Assembly (NCBI GenBank): GCA_004554455.1
Contig: SFMG01000016.1
Location: 1-42,835 of the forward strand
DNA length: 42,835 nucleotides
Source: Bacteroidales bacterium
GTDB taxonomy: Bacteria; Bacteroidota; Bacteroidia; Bacteroidales; UBA932
Direction: 5' to 3'
Shown here one piece after another: positions 25,726 through 34,374 of the stretch. The translations under genes and the position numbers were made by a program. Positions within the stretch are counted from its first letter, which is position 1, and each line of letters starts with the position of its first letter. Under the pieces are notes generated by a model. The model was not told where the DNA came from and did not search any database. It saw only the letters and a list, made by a program, of their open reading frames with translations.

Positions 25726-26790
25726 TTATGCTTGTTTTGATGAAAATTCTCTGATTTTCTGTTCGTCGCTGAGCGGACAGACAAGAAGCCGTCCGTCCCT
25801 CTCGGCCACTATGTAGCCGTCAAGCGCGTCGAGGACCACCCTGCGGAGCCCGTCCACGTGAACTATGCAGTTCTTGCAGTCCCAGAGTTCCGCACTGCCG
25901 CTGCTTACCACGGCATTGTTCTGCCTGTCCTGCGGCAGATTGGCCTTGAGAGAGCCCCAGGTGCCCAGATCCGACCAGCCGAAATCGCCAGGGATGGTGT
26001 AGATGTCCGGGGACTTCTCCATTACAGCATAGTCTATGCTGATTTTCTCGCACTGAGGGAAGAGTTCCCCGAGCACGGTGCTCTCGTCAGGCGTTCCGAA
26101 GGATTCCGCAATGCGGTCCATAATGGAGCATATACCGGGAGCATATTCCCGCAGTGCCGCGGTGATGGTGGAGAGTTTCCACACGAATATGCCGGCATTC
26201 CAGAGGTAGCGGCCATCCCTGATATACTTCGCGGCCGTAGGAGCGTCGGGTTTCTCCTTGAAGGCGGTGACCTTGAAGGCTTCCTCTCCCAAGGCCTCGC
26301 CCGTCTCTATGTAGCCGTATCCGGTCTCGGGACGCAGGGGCTTTATGCCCACGGTGAATATCTTGGTGGAAGATGCCGTAAGGGAGAGGGCCGTGCCTAT
26401 CACCCTGCGGTACTCCGCACTGTCGAGCACAAAGGCGTCGGCCGGACTGACCACGATATTGGAATCGGGATTGACGCGGGCTATCTTCCAGCAGGCGTAT
26501 GCGATGCAGGGCGCGGTGTTGCGCGAAGCCGGTTCGGGAAGTATGTTCGCTTCCGGCACCTCCGGCAGCTGCCCGCGGACCAGGTCCACATATTTCTCGG
26601 AAGTGACTATCCACACGTTCTGCGGCTTGCAGAGCGCACCCTCTCCCTTGCAGAAGCGGTCGTAAGTCATCTGTATCATAGTGCGTCCCGTTCCCAGCAC
26701 GTCAATGAACTGCTTCGGGACTTCCGGGGTGCTCATAGGCCAGAAACGGCTGCCTATCCCACCTGCCATTATTACCACCTGAGTTTCCAT
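25726..26790 (-). CDS. manC: Mannose-1-phosphate guanylyltransferase
   Basis: 354 residues. It makes GDP-mannose from mannose-1-phosphate and GTP for glycan synthesis. The nucleotidyltransferase signature MAGGIGSRFWPMSTPEVPKQF is at the start. It is followed by LPEPASRNTAPCIAYA, SPADAF, ETGYGYIETG, FKEKPD, YLWNAGIFVWK and the family-specific GDFGWSDLGTWGSL. It is the single-domain form without a fused phosphomannose isomerase. It lies between fhs and an aminotransferase in a compact minus-strand run. Confidence 0.94.
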   Translation of the reverse strand: METQVVIMAGGIGSRFWPMSTPEVPKQFIDVLGTGRTMIQMTYDRFCKGEGALCKPQNVWIVTSEKYVDLVRGQLPEVPEANILPEPASRNTAPCIAYACWKIARVNPDSNIVVSPADAFVLDSAEYRRVIGTALSLTASSTKIFTVGIKPLRPETGYGYIETGEALGEEAFKVTAFKEKPDAPTAAKYIRDGRYLWNAGIFVWKLSTITAALREYAPGICSIMDRIAESFGTPDESTVLGELFPQCEKISIDYAVMEKSPDIYTIPGDFGWSDLGTWGSLKANLPQDRQNNAVVSSGSAELWDCKNCIVHVDGLRRVVLDALDGYIVAERDGRLLVCPLSDEQKIREFSSKQA

Positions 26791-26809
26791 ATCTTCGTAT
26801 TTTCTGTTG

Positions 26810-28477
26810 TCAGCTCAATCCTGTTATCTGTCCGTCAACAAGGTCTATGCGCAGGGCCTGAGGGGACTTCGGGAGTCCCGGCATCCGTATTATGGAGCCG
26901 GCCACCGCAACCAGCATCTCGGCGCCCGCGTTCACCACTATGTCGCGTATGGCTATGCGGAAGCCGCGCGGGGAACCGTAGGCCTTCGGATCCTGGGAGA
27001 AGGAATATTGTGTCTTTGCTATGCACACCGGGAAGCCGCCGAAGCCGTTGCGCTCCGCCTCTTCGATATGGGCGAGGGCCTCTTCGCCGAAATCGACGCC
27101 GTCGGCCCCATAGACACGGGTTGCCACCGCCTCTATCTTCTCCCTGACGGAGGCCTCCAGAGGGTAGGCATATTCCAAGTCTGCGGAAGGATGCTTTTCT
27201 ATGGTCTCCACGACCAGGTCCGCCAGTTCCACAGCTCCCCTGCCGCCCTCGTTGAAGGCGTTGTTCACCGCAAAGGGTACTCCCAGGCTGGCGCAATGCT
27301 CACGCACCAGCTCCATCTCTGCCCCTGTGTCGGAGGCGAAACGGTTGAAGCAGACCACCACGCTCTGTCCGAAGGAGCGTATGAGTTCTATATGCCTGTC
27401 CAGATTGCAGAAGCCCTTCACCACCGCTTCGGGATTCTCCTCGCTGAGCCGGGAGGCATCCGCGCCGCCGTGCATCTTGAGCCCCTGCAGAGTGGCAACA
27501 AGGACGGTCAGAGCCGGTTTCAGGCCGCCTGCACGACACTTTATGTCATAGAATTTCTCGGCGCCAAGGTCAGAGGCGAATCCGGCCTCGGTTATGGCGT
27601 AATCGCCGAAGCGCTGGGCCATACGGGTAGCCAGCAGGGAGTTGCAGCCGTGGGCTATATTGGCGAAAGGTCCGCCGTGTATGAAGGCCGGAGTGTTTTC
27701 GGTGGTCTGGACCAGATTGGGGTTGATGGCGTCCTTCAGCAGCACGGTGATGGCTCCGCCTATGCCCAGGTCCCTCACTCTCAATGGCCTGTCATCCCAG
27801 GTGTAGCCAAGGAGTATGTTATCTATGCGTCTGCGCAGGTCATCCAGGTCCTTTGCGAGACAGAGTATGGCCATTATCTCGGAGGCCGGGGTAATGTCGA
27901 AGCCCGACTCGTGGGGCTCCCCGTTCACAGCTGGCCCGAGGCAGGTCATTATCTGCCTGAGGGAACGGTCATTGACATCCAGGACCCTGCGCCAGAGTAT
28001 CTCCTTCATCCTGAAGCCCTCCTCCCTGTGCTGGTAGATGTAGTTGTCCAGAAGGGCGGAAATCATATTGTTGGCGGAAGTGATTGCGTGGAAGTCCCCC
28101 GTGAAATGCAGGTTAATCCTGTCCATAGGGAGCACCTGGGCATATCCGCCTCCGGCCGCTCCGCCCTTCATGCCGAAACAGGGTCCCAGAGAGGGTTCCC
28201 TGAGGGCCAGGACCGCTTTGTAACCGCGACGGGCCATTCCCAGGGCCAGCCCCACCGAAACGGTGGTCTTGCCTATTCCCGCCTTGGTGGGAGTGATGGC
28301 AGTCACGAGTATGAGCTTGCCTTCCTTCCTGTTCTCCCCTGCCTTCAGGCCGTAGGGGACCTTGGCTATGTAGCGTCCGTAAGCTTCTATCTCTTCCCGG
28401 TCTATGCCAAGCCCGGCAGCTATCTCTTCTATGGGCTTGAGAGGCGTTTCCCTTGCGATTTCGATATCAGATTTCAT
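26810..28477 (-). CDS. fhs: Formate--tetrahydrofolate ligase
   Basis: 555 residues, full length. It makes 10-formyl-tetrahydrofolate from formate, ATP and tetrahydrofolate. Key segments: PYGLKAGENRKEGKLILVTA, ATP site PTKAGIGKTTVSVGLALGM, REPSLGPCFGMKGGAAGGGYAQV, GDFHAITSANNM, TENTPAFIHGGPFANIAHGCNS, EAGFASDLGAEKF and VCFNRFASDT. It is the first gene of the fhs-manC-aminotransferase run. A possible -7 box (TATTTTTG, 28506-28513) lies upstream. Confidence 0.97.
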   Translation of the reverse strand: MKSDIEIARETPLKPIEEIAAGLGIDREEIEAYGRYIAKVPYGLKAGENRKEGKLILVTAITPTKAGIGKTTVSVGLALGMARRGYKAVLALREPSLGPCFGMKGGAAGGGYAQVLPMDRINLHFTGDFHAITSANNMISALLDNYIYQHREEGFRMKEILWRRVLDVNDRSLRQIMTCLGPAVNGEPHESGFDITPASEIMAILCLAKDLDDLRRRIDNILLGYTWDDRPLRVRDLGIGGAITVLLKDAINPNLVQTTENTPAFIHGGPFANIAHGCNSLLATRMAQRFGDYAITEAGFASDLGAEKFYDIKCRAGGLKPALTVLVATLQGLKMHGGADASRLSEENPEAVVKGFCNLDRHIELIRSFGQSVVVCFNRFASDTGAEMELVREHCASLGVPFAVNNAFNEGGRGAVELADLVVETIEKHPSADLEYAYPLEASVREKIEAVATRVYGADGVDFGEEALAHIEEAERNGFGGFPVCIAKTQYSFSQDPKAYGSPRGFRIAIRDIVVNAGAEMLVAVAGSIIRMPGLPKSPQALRIDLVDGQITGLS

Positions 28478-28505
28478 AGAGGTTCAAAATAGCCTTCAAA
28501 ATTAA

Positions 28506-28513
28506 CAAAAATA
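28506..28513 (-). promoter_or_regulatory. Possible -7 box for fhs
   Basis: TATTTTTG on the minus strand matches TAnnTTTG and lies 28 bases before the fhs start codon. No TTTG is found 19-21 bp further upstream, so support is partial. Confidence 0.35.
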
Positions 28514-28543
28514 GCCTGCATATCACAATTTGATTGAAGTTCT

Positions 28544-29179
28544 GTGAATATTGAAGAAAAGTACTCCCAAAATTCGCAGGAATTCGCTTACTTAGGGCTT
28601 ATGGAAGAAATGAGAATGGAAGCCCTGCTCCTGGCCCTGCTGCAGGAGGGGGACAGCGCTCTGGAAGAAGGGGCGATGGAATACGGAGACAAGATCATAC
28701 AGCTGAAGGACGAGATACGCGATACCGAGATGCTGCTGGAGCGTCTGAGACGCCTGCTGGCGGATTACGGCAAAAGTGATAATATACTGCAGGAAATAGC
28801 TGCGGGACAGCGTCTGGAACTGACGGAAGGCATGGATGTGCTGATAGACGGGAAAAAGATAAGCATGACTCCCCTGCCCAAGGCCTTGTTCCTGCTCTTC
28901 TGGAGGCATCCCGAAGGCATTTGCTTCAAGGATATGTCCGACTACAGGGAGGAACTGGTGGAACTCTACGGAAGGACCAGCCGCAGCGATGACCCGGAGC
29001 GCTTCCGCAGCACCATCGACAGGCTCATAGACCTGGACAGCAACTCTCTCGACACCCAGCGCTATCTTCTGAAGAGGCAGCTGGAGGCACAAATGAACCC
29101 CTCTGATGCCGCCATGTTCTGCATAAGGGGCTCCAGAGGGGAAAAGAAAGTCATTCCGGCCTCCCGAAGGAGGAAGTGA
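28544..29179 (+). CDS. Uncharacterised Bacteroidota protein with coiled-coil and winged-helix-like region
   Basis: About 211 residues if the GTG at 28544 is the start; the first in-frame ATG is at codon 20, so the start is uncertain. An N-terminal helical part (about 15-75, LMEEMRMEALLLALLQEG, KIIQLKDEIRDTEMLLERLRRLL) is likely coiled coil. A C-terminal part contains ISMTPLPKALFLLFWRHPEGICFKDMSDYREELVELY, which resembles a winged-helix fold seen in other Bacteroidota hypothetical proteins. No signal peptide or membrane segment. It is divergent from fhs, and its stop directly abuts the stop of the next, opposite-strand gene. I do not recognise a function. Confidence 0.78.
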   Translation: MNIEEKYSQNSQEFAYLGLMEEMRMEALLLALLQEGDSALEEGAMEYGDKIIQLKDEIRDTEMLLERLRRLLADYGKSDNILQEIAAGQRLELTEGMDVLIDGKKISMTPLPKALFLLFWRHPEGICFKDMSDYREELVELYGRTSRSDDPERFRSTIDRLIDLDSNSLDTQRYLLKRQLEAQMNPSDAAMFCIRGSRGEKKVIPASRRRK

Positions 29180-30139
29180 TTATTCCACGTGGTCGCGGAG
29201 GAAAGCCCTTACACGGGCAGTGTACTCCGCAGGATGGTTGCGGTAGGAATTGGCGTGGTCAGTGTCCTCGACCAGCCACATCTCCTTGTAGCCTGAGGTC
29301 TTGGCATCAAAGTTCACGTATATGTCCGAAGTAGGGACATAGTCGTCGCTGTCGCCGTGGATGAAGAGCATAGGCTTGTCGCAGCGGGCGAGCTGGTTGA
29401 CGGATGATGCCTCCTTGAAGCTCCAGCCGTACTTGATGCGGCAGATGAAGTCGGCGCCGTAGAGTATAGGGAAAGGCGGCAGGCCGAACTGGCCCTTGAG
29501 CTCCTTGCGGAACTGGTTCCATACGGAGCTGTAGCCGCAGTCCTCGATGAAGCCTTTCACATATTCCGGGAGTTCGTCGCCGGAAACCATCATGGTGGTC
29601 GCTCCACCCATTGAGATGCCATGGACAACCATCAGACTGTCGTCGAAGATGGAGTGGGCCACAGGAATCCACTGTTCCACGTCGAGACGGTCCTTCCAGC
29701 CCATCTGTATGGCCTCGCCCTCGCTGTTGCCGTGATAGTTCAGGTTCGGGAGCATTATGTTGTAGCCGAGGGAATCCCTGAACATACGGCCAATCATCAT
29801 CATGTGCATCGGGTTGGCGGTATAGCCGTGGACTATCATTGCGGTCTTGCGGCTTGGCTGCGGAGCTGCGGCATAGAAGGCGTTGATAAGGAAGCCCTGG
29901 TCGTCGGTGATGCTGGTGTCGCGGAGTATGCCCTGGGCCTCCAGGCTGTCCAGCCACTCTTCAAGCAGAGGATATTTTTCGTCGAGACCCTCTCTGTAGC
30001 GGGCCATCGCCTCTGCGCCGGTGTCATCCGGATTGAGGGCGTAGTTGACCATATAGGCACCGCCACCGAAAGTGACTGCGAGAAGGAGTACAAGCAGGAC
30101 GGCAAGCGTCCAGACTATGGCTTTTACAGGTTTTTTCAT
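29180..30139 (-). CDS. Membrane-anchored alpha/beta hydrolase
   Basis: 319 residues. An N-terminal hydrophobic helix (IVWTLAVLLVLLLAVTFGGGAYMV) anchors or exports the protein. The hydrolase domain has the oxyanion segment IVHGYTANP, the nucleophile elbow HGISMGGATTM (Ser), Asp in FIHGDSDDYVP and a late His in VEDTDHANSYRNHP, so a Ser-Asp-His triad is complete. It resembles the YqkD/YchJ-type serine hydrolases acting on the envelope side. The substrate is unknown. It follows upp by 12 bp in a MATE-upp-hydrolase run. Confidence 0.9.
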   Translation of the reverse strand: MKKPVKAIVWTLAVLLVLLLAVTFGGGAYMVNYALNPDDTGAEAMARYREGLDEKYPLLEEWLDSLEAQGILRDTSITDDQGFLINAFYAAAPQPSRKTAMIVHGYTANPMHMMMIGRMFRDSLGYNIMLPNLNYHGNSEGEAIQMGWKDRLDVEQWIPVAHSIFDDSLMVVHGISMGGATTMMVSGDELPEYVKGFIEDCGYSSVWNQFRKELKGQFGLPPFPILYGADFICRIKYGWSFKEASSVNQLARCDKPMLFIHGDSDDYVPTSDIYVNFDAKTSGYKEMWLVEDTDHANSYRNHPAEYTARVRAFLRDHVE

Positions 30140-30151
30140 ATTCAGACGGTA

Positions 30152-30781
30152 TTATTTGGTTCCGAAAATACGGTCGCCTGCATCGCCGAGACCCGGGAGT
30201 ATGTAGCAGTCCTCGTTGAGGGTGCGGTCCACTGCAGCAACGTATATATCCACGTCTGGATGGGCCTCCATAACGGCGTTCACGCCTTCAGGGGCGGCTA
30301 CGAGGCACATAAGGCGTATGTCGCGGCAGCCGTGTTCCTTGAGCAGCGCGATTGCGTCACAGGCGCTGCCGCCGGTGGCAAGCATAGGGTCGGTGAGTAT
30401 CACCATTCTCTCGGATATGCCCTTTGGAAGCTTGCAGTAGTACGGCACCGGCTTGTGAGTGCTCTCGTCGCGGTAGAGTCCTATATGTCCGACCCTGGCT
30501 ACAGGCAGGAGGGCGAGCAGTCCTTCGACCATACCCAGTCCGGCGCGGAGGATAGGTACGAGGGCCACCTTTTTGCCCGCTATCATTTTCATTGTGGTCT
30601 TCTCCATAGGAGTCTCAATCTCGACCTCCTTCAGAGGGAAGTCACGGGTGACCTCGTAGCCCATTATGAGGGAGATCTCATAAAGGAGTTCACGGAAATC
30701 TTTGGAAGGGGTGTTCTTGTCCCTCATGATCGTAAGCTTGTGCTGGATCATCGGGTGGTCGATTACATGCAATTGGCTCAT
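30152..30781 (-). CDS. upp: Uracil phosphoribosyltransferase
   Basis: 209 residues, the usual Upp length. It salvages uracil to UMP using PRPP. Family motifs are present: HVIDHPMIQHKLTIMRDKNT, VPILRAGLGMVEGL, VGHIGLYRDE, the PRPP site VILTDPMLATGGSACDAI and the uracil-binding end YILPGLGDAGDRIFGT. It lies between a MATE transporter and a hydrolase with 12-bp gaps on both sides, which suggests co-transcription. Confidence 0.97.
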   Translation of the reverse strand: MSQLHVIDHPMIQHKLTIMRDKNTPSKDFRELLYEISLIMGYEVTRDFPLKEVEIETPMEKTTMKMIAGKKVALVPILRAGLGMVEGLLALLPVARVGHIGLYRDESTHKPVPYYCKLPKGISERMVILTDPMLATGGSACDAIALLKEHGCRDIRLMCLVAAPEGVNAVMEAHPDVDIYVAAVDRTLNEDCYILPGLGDAGDRIFGTK

Positions 30782-30793
30782 AGCGGTAAAGTG

Positions 30794-32203
30794 TTATATT
30801 TCGTCAAAGTTAGACTTTTTTCTGAATACATTGAGCTGAGTTGACAGAAGAATTGCCGCCAATATCGCTCCCAGCACGTCACTTATGGCACAGGCAGTCC
30901 AGATACCCATCAGCCCCGGGGCGGAAAAGCGCTCGAATATGAGCGGAATAATGTAAATCATAGGGAGCAGGAAGATGACCTGACGGCTCAGGCTGGTGAT
31001 TATGGCTATAAACGGCTTGTCGATGGACTGGAAGAAGTTGGAGTTGGTTATGGTGAAACCGACCAGAGGGAAGAAAAGCAGCAGCAGACGCAAAGCCGGC
31101 ACGGTCATATCAATCATATTGCTGTCGTTTGTGAATATGGCGGCGAGGACGCGCGGCATCGCGAGTCCCAGCAGGGCGGCCAGGGCTCCGACGCCTATAT
31201 TAAAACGCATTGTCTTGACATATACGCTCTTAAGCCTGTCCCCGTGGCCGGCCCCGTAATTGTAGCCGGCAATAGGCTGCATGCCCTGACACAGTCCCAG
31301 CATAAACATCACCATAAAGCTGCAGAAGGTGTTCACTATGCCGTAGGTGCCCACAGCCAGGTCGGCGGCGTTCTCTCCGAAGACTCCGCTCAGCCGGCCT
31401 CCGTAGCGGAGCAGCTGGGTGTTGAGCATAGCCACGACGGCAGATGCGGCAAGGTTCATCAGGAACGGGCTCATTCCTATCATCAGTATGTTCTTGAAGA
31501 TGTACAGACGCGGCTTCCAGGCGTGGGAGCGGAAGCGTATGAAAGACTTGGGGCTGCAGAAGTGCAGAAGTGACGCGATTCCGGTCAGGAACATCGAGAT
31601 GGTGGTCGCCCAGGCGGCCCCGGCTATGCCCCACTTGAACACGAAAATGAAAACAGGGTCGAGAATCACGTTCAGTATGGCGCCCGAGACGAGTATGTAC
31701 ATCGACTTCATAGGGTAGCCGCTCGCCCTCATCAGACCCGTCAGGTTGAAGGTGAGGGTCGTGAAGAACATTCCCGGCAGCACGATGAGCATATAGGTCC
31801 TGGCATAGTCCAGGGTGAGGTCGGAGGCACCGAACATACCGAGTATGTCATCGAGGAAGGAATAGCCGACGCCGAGGAAGAGGGCTCCGAAGGCAAAGGT
31901 CAGCAGGAGACTGTTGCCAAGTATGTTCTCCGCCCAGGCTATGTCCCTCTTGCCCAGCACTATGGACATTCTGGCGGACGAACCGGCGCCCACCAGGGAG
32001 CCGAAGGCGTGTATGACGTTCATTATGGGCATAGTGATGGCCAGGCCGGCTATTGCCATGGCATCCACGCCCTGTCCGAGAAATATCCTGTCCGCTATGT
32101 TGTATATCGAAGCGATTACCTGGCTGATGACCGCCGGGAGGGCATAGGCGAAGAGAAGTCTCCCTATTCTACCACTGCCTAATTCTTTTGTTCTGTCTTC
32201 CAT
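30794..32203 (-). CDS. MATE-family efflux transporter
   Basis: About 469 residues from the ATG at 32201-32203 (MEDRTKELGSGRIGRLLF); an upstream in-frame start would run through the promoter region. Twelve hydrophobic helices and MATE features are visible: ALPAVISQVIASIYNIADRIFLGQG, GLAITMPIMNVIHAFGSLVGAG, AWATTISMF, and MQPIAGYNYGAG in the second half. These sodium- or proton-coupled exporters remove cationic drugs and other organic compounds. The substrate cannot be inferred. A -7 box (32214-32221) lies so close that the transcript would have almost no leader. Confidence 0.93.
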   Translation of the reverse strand: MEDRTKELGSGRIGRLLFAYALPAVISQVIASIYNIADRIFLGQGVDAMAIAGLAITMPIMNVIHAFGSLVGAGSSARMSIVLGKRDIAWAENILGNSLLLTFAFGALFLGVGYSFLDDILGMFGASDLTLDYARTYMLIVLPGMFFTTLTFNLTGLMRASGYPMKSMYILVSGAILNVILDPVFIFVFKWGIAGAAWATTISMFLTGIASLLHFCSPKSFIRFRSHAWKPRLYIFKNILMIGMSPFLMNLAASAVVAMLNTQLLRYGGRLSGVFGENAADLAVGTYGIVNTFCSFMVMFMLGLCQGMQPIAGYNYGAGHGDRLKSVYVKTMRFNIGVGALAALLGLAMPRVLAAIFTNDSNMIDMTVPALRLLLLFFPLVGFTITNSNFFQSIDKPFIAIITSLSRQVIFLLPMIYIIPLIFERFSAPGLMGIWTACAISDVLGAILAAILLSTQLNVFRKKSNFDEI

Positions 32204-32213
32204 AATTTGCGCG

Positions 32214-32221
32214 CAAAAGTA
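32214..32221 (-). promoter_or_regulatory. -7 box for the MATE-upp-hydrolase run
   Basis: TACTTTTG on the minus strand matches TAnnTTTG and ends 10 bases before the ATG at 32203. The transcript would have a leader of only a few bases. No TTTG at 19-21 bp upstream is seen; the region there is an A/T run. Confidence 0.5.
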
Positions 32222-32229
32222 CAAAAAAA

Positions 32230-32282
32230 TTATAAAAAATTGGAACTCCGGGCCCGCGACAGTCACGTCGCAGAACCCGGAG
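32230..32282 (-). terminator. Terminator of the sigma-membrane protein pair
   Basis: CTCCGGG (32246-32252) pairs with CCCGGAG (32276-32282), and inside it GCGAC (32256-32260) pairs with GTCGC (32267-32271). On the minus strand the stem is followed by an AT-rich tract with a run of six T residues. It lies just past the stop of the membrane protein gene at 32313 and just before the MATE promoter. Confidence 0.65.
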
Positions 32283-32312
32283 CATCGTTTATCAGATATT
32301 TATGTTGTGCCG

Positions 32313-32903
32313 TTATTCTTCTTTTGTGTGTTCGATCACGTCGTTGAAGGCGTTCATCAGATTGCTGCGCATCCTGAATGCGACTATAATCCCTATGATT
32401 GCCCCGACTGTCACTCCGCCCAGCATGCACCACAGGAGCAGGGCTTCGTCCACGGATCTGGAGATTTCAATGCCGAACCATGCTATCCATACGAGCAGCG
32501 GGATGAAGGACAATTTCCAGAAGATGTCATATTCCCTCTTGAGCTTTTTCATTCTCCTGGCGGAAGAGGCCATATCCATAGTATAGGCATCCGTGCTCCT
32601 TATGCGGCCCAGCAGGTAGATGGTCGTACCCATGCAGACCAGCATCATAAGCACCGTGAAGATATTGAAGAAAATCGAGGTGTGCAGTATGAAAGGCAGG
32701 TAAGTGAATGCCCATACTATCACGGACACCGCAGCTGCGACCTCTATGACGACGTGACGGCGTATAAGCGAGTAGTCCTTCATTATGGCCTTCTTGACCA
32801 TATCCTCGTTGACCAGTTTTTCCTTCGCCAGCTTCTCTTTGAGTATGGCGGCCTGCGCACGCATCTGCTCAAGAGTAAGGTCTTCGTTTTCTTTCATTTC
32901 CAT
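32313..32903 (-). CDS. Four-helix membrane protein paired with an ECF sigma factor
   Basis: 196 residues. A charged N-terminal cytoplasmic part (about 1-50, EQMRAQAAILKEKLAKEKLVNEDMVKKAIM) is followed by two helices (about 52-98), a charged loop, and two more helices (about 130-180). The first part could bind a sigma factor, but no known anti-sigma motif is seen. It starts 2 bp after the sigma gene stop, so the two are surely co-transcribed. It likely senses or modulates sigma activity, by context only. A terminator follows. Confidence 0.85.
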   Translation of the reverse strand: MEMKENEDLTLEQMRAQAAILKEKLAKEKLVNEDMVKKAIMKDYSLIRRHVVIEVAAAVSVIVWAFTYLPFILHTSIFFNIFTVLMMLVCMGTTIYLLGRIRSTDAYTMDMASSARRMKKLKREYDIFWKLSFIPLLVWIAWFGIEISRSVDEALLLWCMLGGVTVGAIIGIIVAFRMRSNLMNAFNDVIEHTKEE

Positions 32904-32905
32904 AA

Positions 32906-33400
32906 CTAATCCCCGTTATTCATTCTGATGAGTTGCTGTCTGATCCTGACCAGCTTGACAGAAACGTTCTTTGCGGATATGCCGACTATGGCGCCTATCT
33001 CGTCGTAGCTGAGATTCTCCAGCCAGAGCAGCACTATGGCCCTGTCCACCAGACCGAGACGGCTGATGCGGGCGTGGAGCTGACGCACCTGGCTGTTGTC
33101 CGGGTCGTTGTCGGCAAAAAAATCGGCCTCCATATCGAGCGGCACCCTCTGCCCGGCCTTCTTTTTTTTCCTGTCGGCCGAAATGCAGGTGTTCAGGCTC
33201 ACTCTCCAGATCCAGGTGTCCAGCTTGGACTCTCCGCGGAAGGAGCCGTAGCCCTTCCACAGATTGATGAGCACATCCTGGAAGAGGTCGTTGACCTCAT
33301 CCTTGTCCTGGGAGAACATATAGCACACCGTGTAGATCGTGTCCTTGTGTTCCTTCACCAGACGGGAAAACTCGATTTCCTTGTCCTTCTTTTCTGTCAT
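32906..33400 (-). CDS. RNA polymerase ECF-type sigma factor
   Basis: 164 residues. Region 2 contains FSRLVKEHKDTIYTVCYMFSQDKDEVNDLFQDVLINLWKGYGSF and LDTWIWRVSLNTCIS. Region 4 contains LVDRAIVLLWLENLSYDEIGAIVGISAKNVSVKLVRIRQQL with a helix-turn-helix. A lysine-rich linker (DRKKKKAGQR) joins them. It is followed after 2 bp by a membrane protein gene. It lies 67 bp downstream of the DUF4252 gene of the neighbouring sigma module, with no clear terminator or promoter between them, so linkage of the two modules is possible. Confidence 0.93.
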   Translation of the reverse strand: MTEKKDKEIEFSRLVKEHKDTIYTVCYMFSQDKDEVNDLFQDVLINLWKGYGSFRGESKLDTWIWRVSLNTCISADRKKKKAGQRVPLDMEADFFADNDPDNSQVRQLHARISRLGLVDRAIVLLWLENLSYDEIGAIVGISAKNVSVKLVRIRQQLIRMNNGD

Positions 33401-33467
33401 TCTTTCAGAATCGTTACGCCCATTAGACGCAGCTTGCGGAGAAAAACTACAGGTCTGCCGAAATTTT

Positions 33468-33956
33468 TTATTGCATCGCGGCGGCGAGAAGTTTGTTCAG
33501 CTCCTCCTCCGGTATTTCGCCGTCCAGACAGATGAAAGCCGTATCCCCTCCGTCATCCGCAATCATTATGAAACTTTCTATCAGTCCGTTGTGTGATATT
33601 GTGTATATGGACATAGTAGAACCTTCCTCCTTGGCTTCCATCATCAGTTCATACTTTCCCTTGGCAACCGCCGCAGCCACGTCCTTCTTCAGCTGCGCCT
33701 TCGAAGCGGAAGAACCGTTCTCCATATTTATAAGGTAGAAGCCCTTCAGGCTCTTGACAAGAGGAGCTATGTCCAGATTGTCGTCGCTGATCCTGAGTTC
33801 CGGCAGATTGCCCACCAGCCTGAACATGGCCGGAGAAATATATACGCTCTGCACGCCCGGCTTGCCGGAGTAAGTGTTGTATATCGCCCTTCCTTCCTGG
33901 GCGAATGCGGCTATAGAAAGCAGAGCCGCGGCTGCCATTGCAAATATCTTTTTCAT
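33468..33956 (-). CDS. DUF4252 family exported protein
   Basis: 162 residues with a signal peptide (MKKIFAMAAAALLSIAAFAQEG). The mature part fits DUF4252: SVYISPAMFRLVGNLPE, LDIAPLVKSLKGFYLINMEN, KYELMMEAKEEGSTMSIYTI and ESFIMIADDGGDTAFICLDGEIPEEELNKLL. DUF4252 proteins in Bacteroidota are commonly found next to ECF sigma genes, and their role is unknown to me. It lacks a lipobox, unlike the second DUF4252 gene at 34870. It is the last gene of the sigma/anti-sigma module. Confidence 0.92.
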   Translation of the reverse strand: MKKIFAMAAAALLSIAAFAQEGRAIYNTYSGKPGVQSVYISPAMFRLVGNLPELRISDDNLDIAPLVKSLKGFYLINMENGSSASKAQLKKDVAAAVAKGKYELMMEAKEEGSTMSIYTISHNGLIESFIMIADDGGDTAFICLDGEIPEEELNKLLAAAMQ

Positions 33957-33987
33957 TTCGTTTTTCGATTCGCTTATATTTTCAAAC

Positions 33988-34374
33988 TTATTTGAGCAAT
34001 TCCCTGGTAATGCGGAGTCCGTTCTCCATCGCAGGGCTCTCCATACTTTCCTGAACGTTGGACCCTATGCGTCCAAGTGCACTCTGGAGGTAGGCGTAGG
34101 CCTCTTCCGGGCTGCTGAATGTGTCCTCCGGTTCGGCATAGAGGTCTTTGCCCGGATGGTTCAGTATCAGCAGGCAGGCGGTCAGGGCTGCAGCAACGGA
34201 GCATACGCCTCCGACTATTTTGAACATATTCCTGCGTCCGGCCGCTCCCCTCCTGGCTTCGAGCGCCGTCCTGACCGAACGGTCAAGCCCTTCCGGAACC
34301 TCGATCCGGCTGTCGTTCGATATGGCTTCGAGTTCACTGTCACTCAGATTCATTATGTCTTCAAGCTTCTTCAT
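33988..34374 (-). CDS. Single-span putative anti-sigma factor
   Basis: 128 residues. A short cytoplasmic N-terminus (MKKLEDIMNLSDSELEAISNDSRIEVPEGLDRSVR) leads into one transmembrane helix (IVGGVCSVAAALTACLLIL, about 53-71). A periplasmic tail follows, with EDTFSSPEEAYAYLQSALGRIGSNVQESME. Size, topology and the 14-bp overlap with the upstream sigma gene suggest an anti-sigma regulator, but there is no zinc-binding HxxxCxxC motif. Assignment is by context. Confidence 0.85.
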   Translation of the reverse strand: MKKLEDIMNLSDSELEAISNDSRIEVPEGLDRSVRTALEARRGAAGRRNMFKIVGGVCSVAAALTACLLILNHPGKDLYAEPEDTFSSPEEAYAYLQSALGRIGSNVQESMESPAMENGLRITRELLK

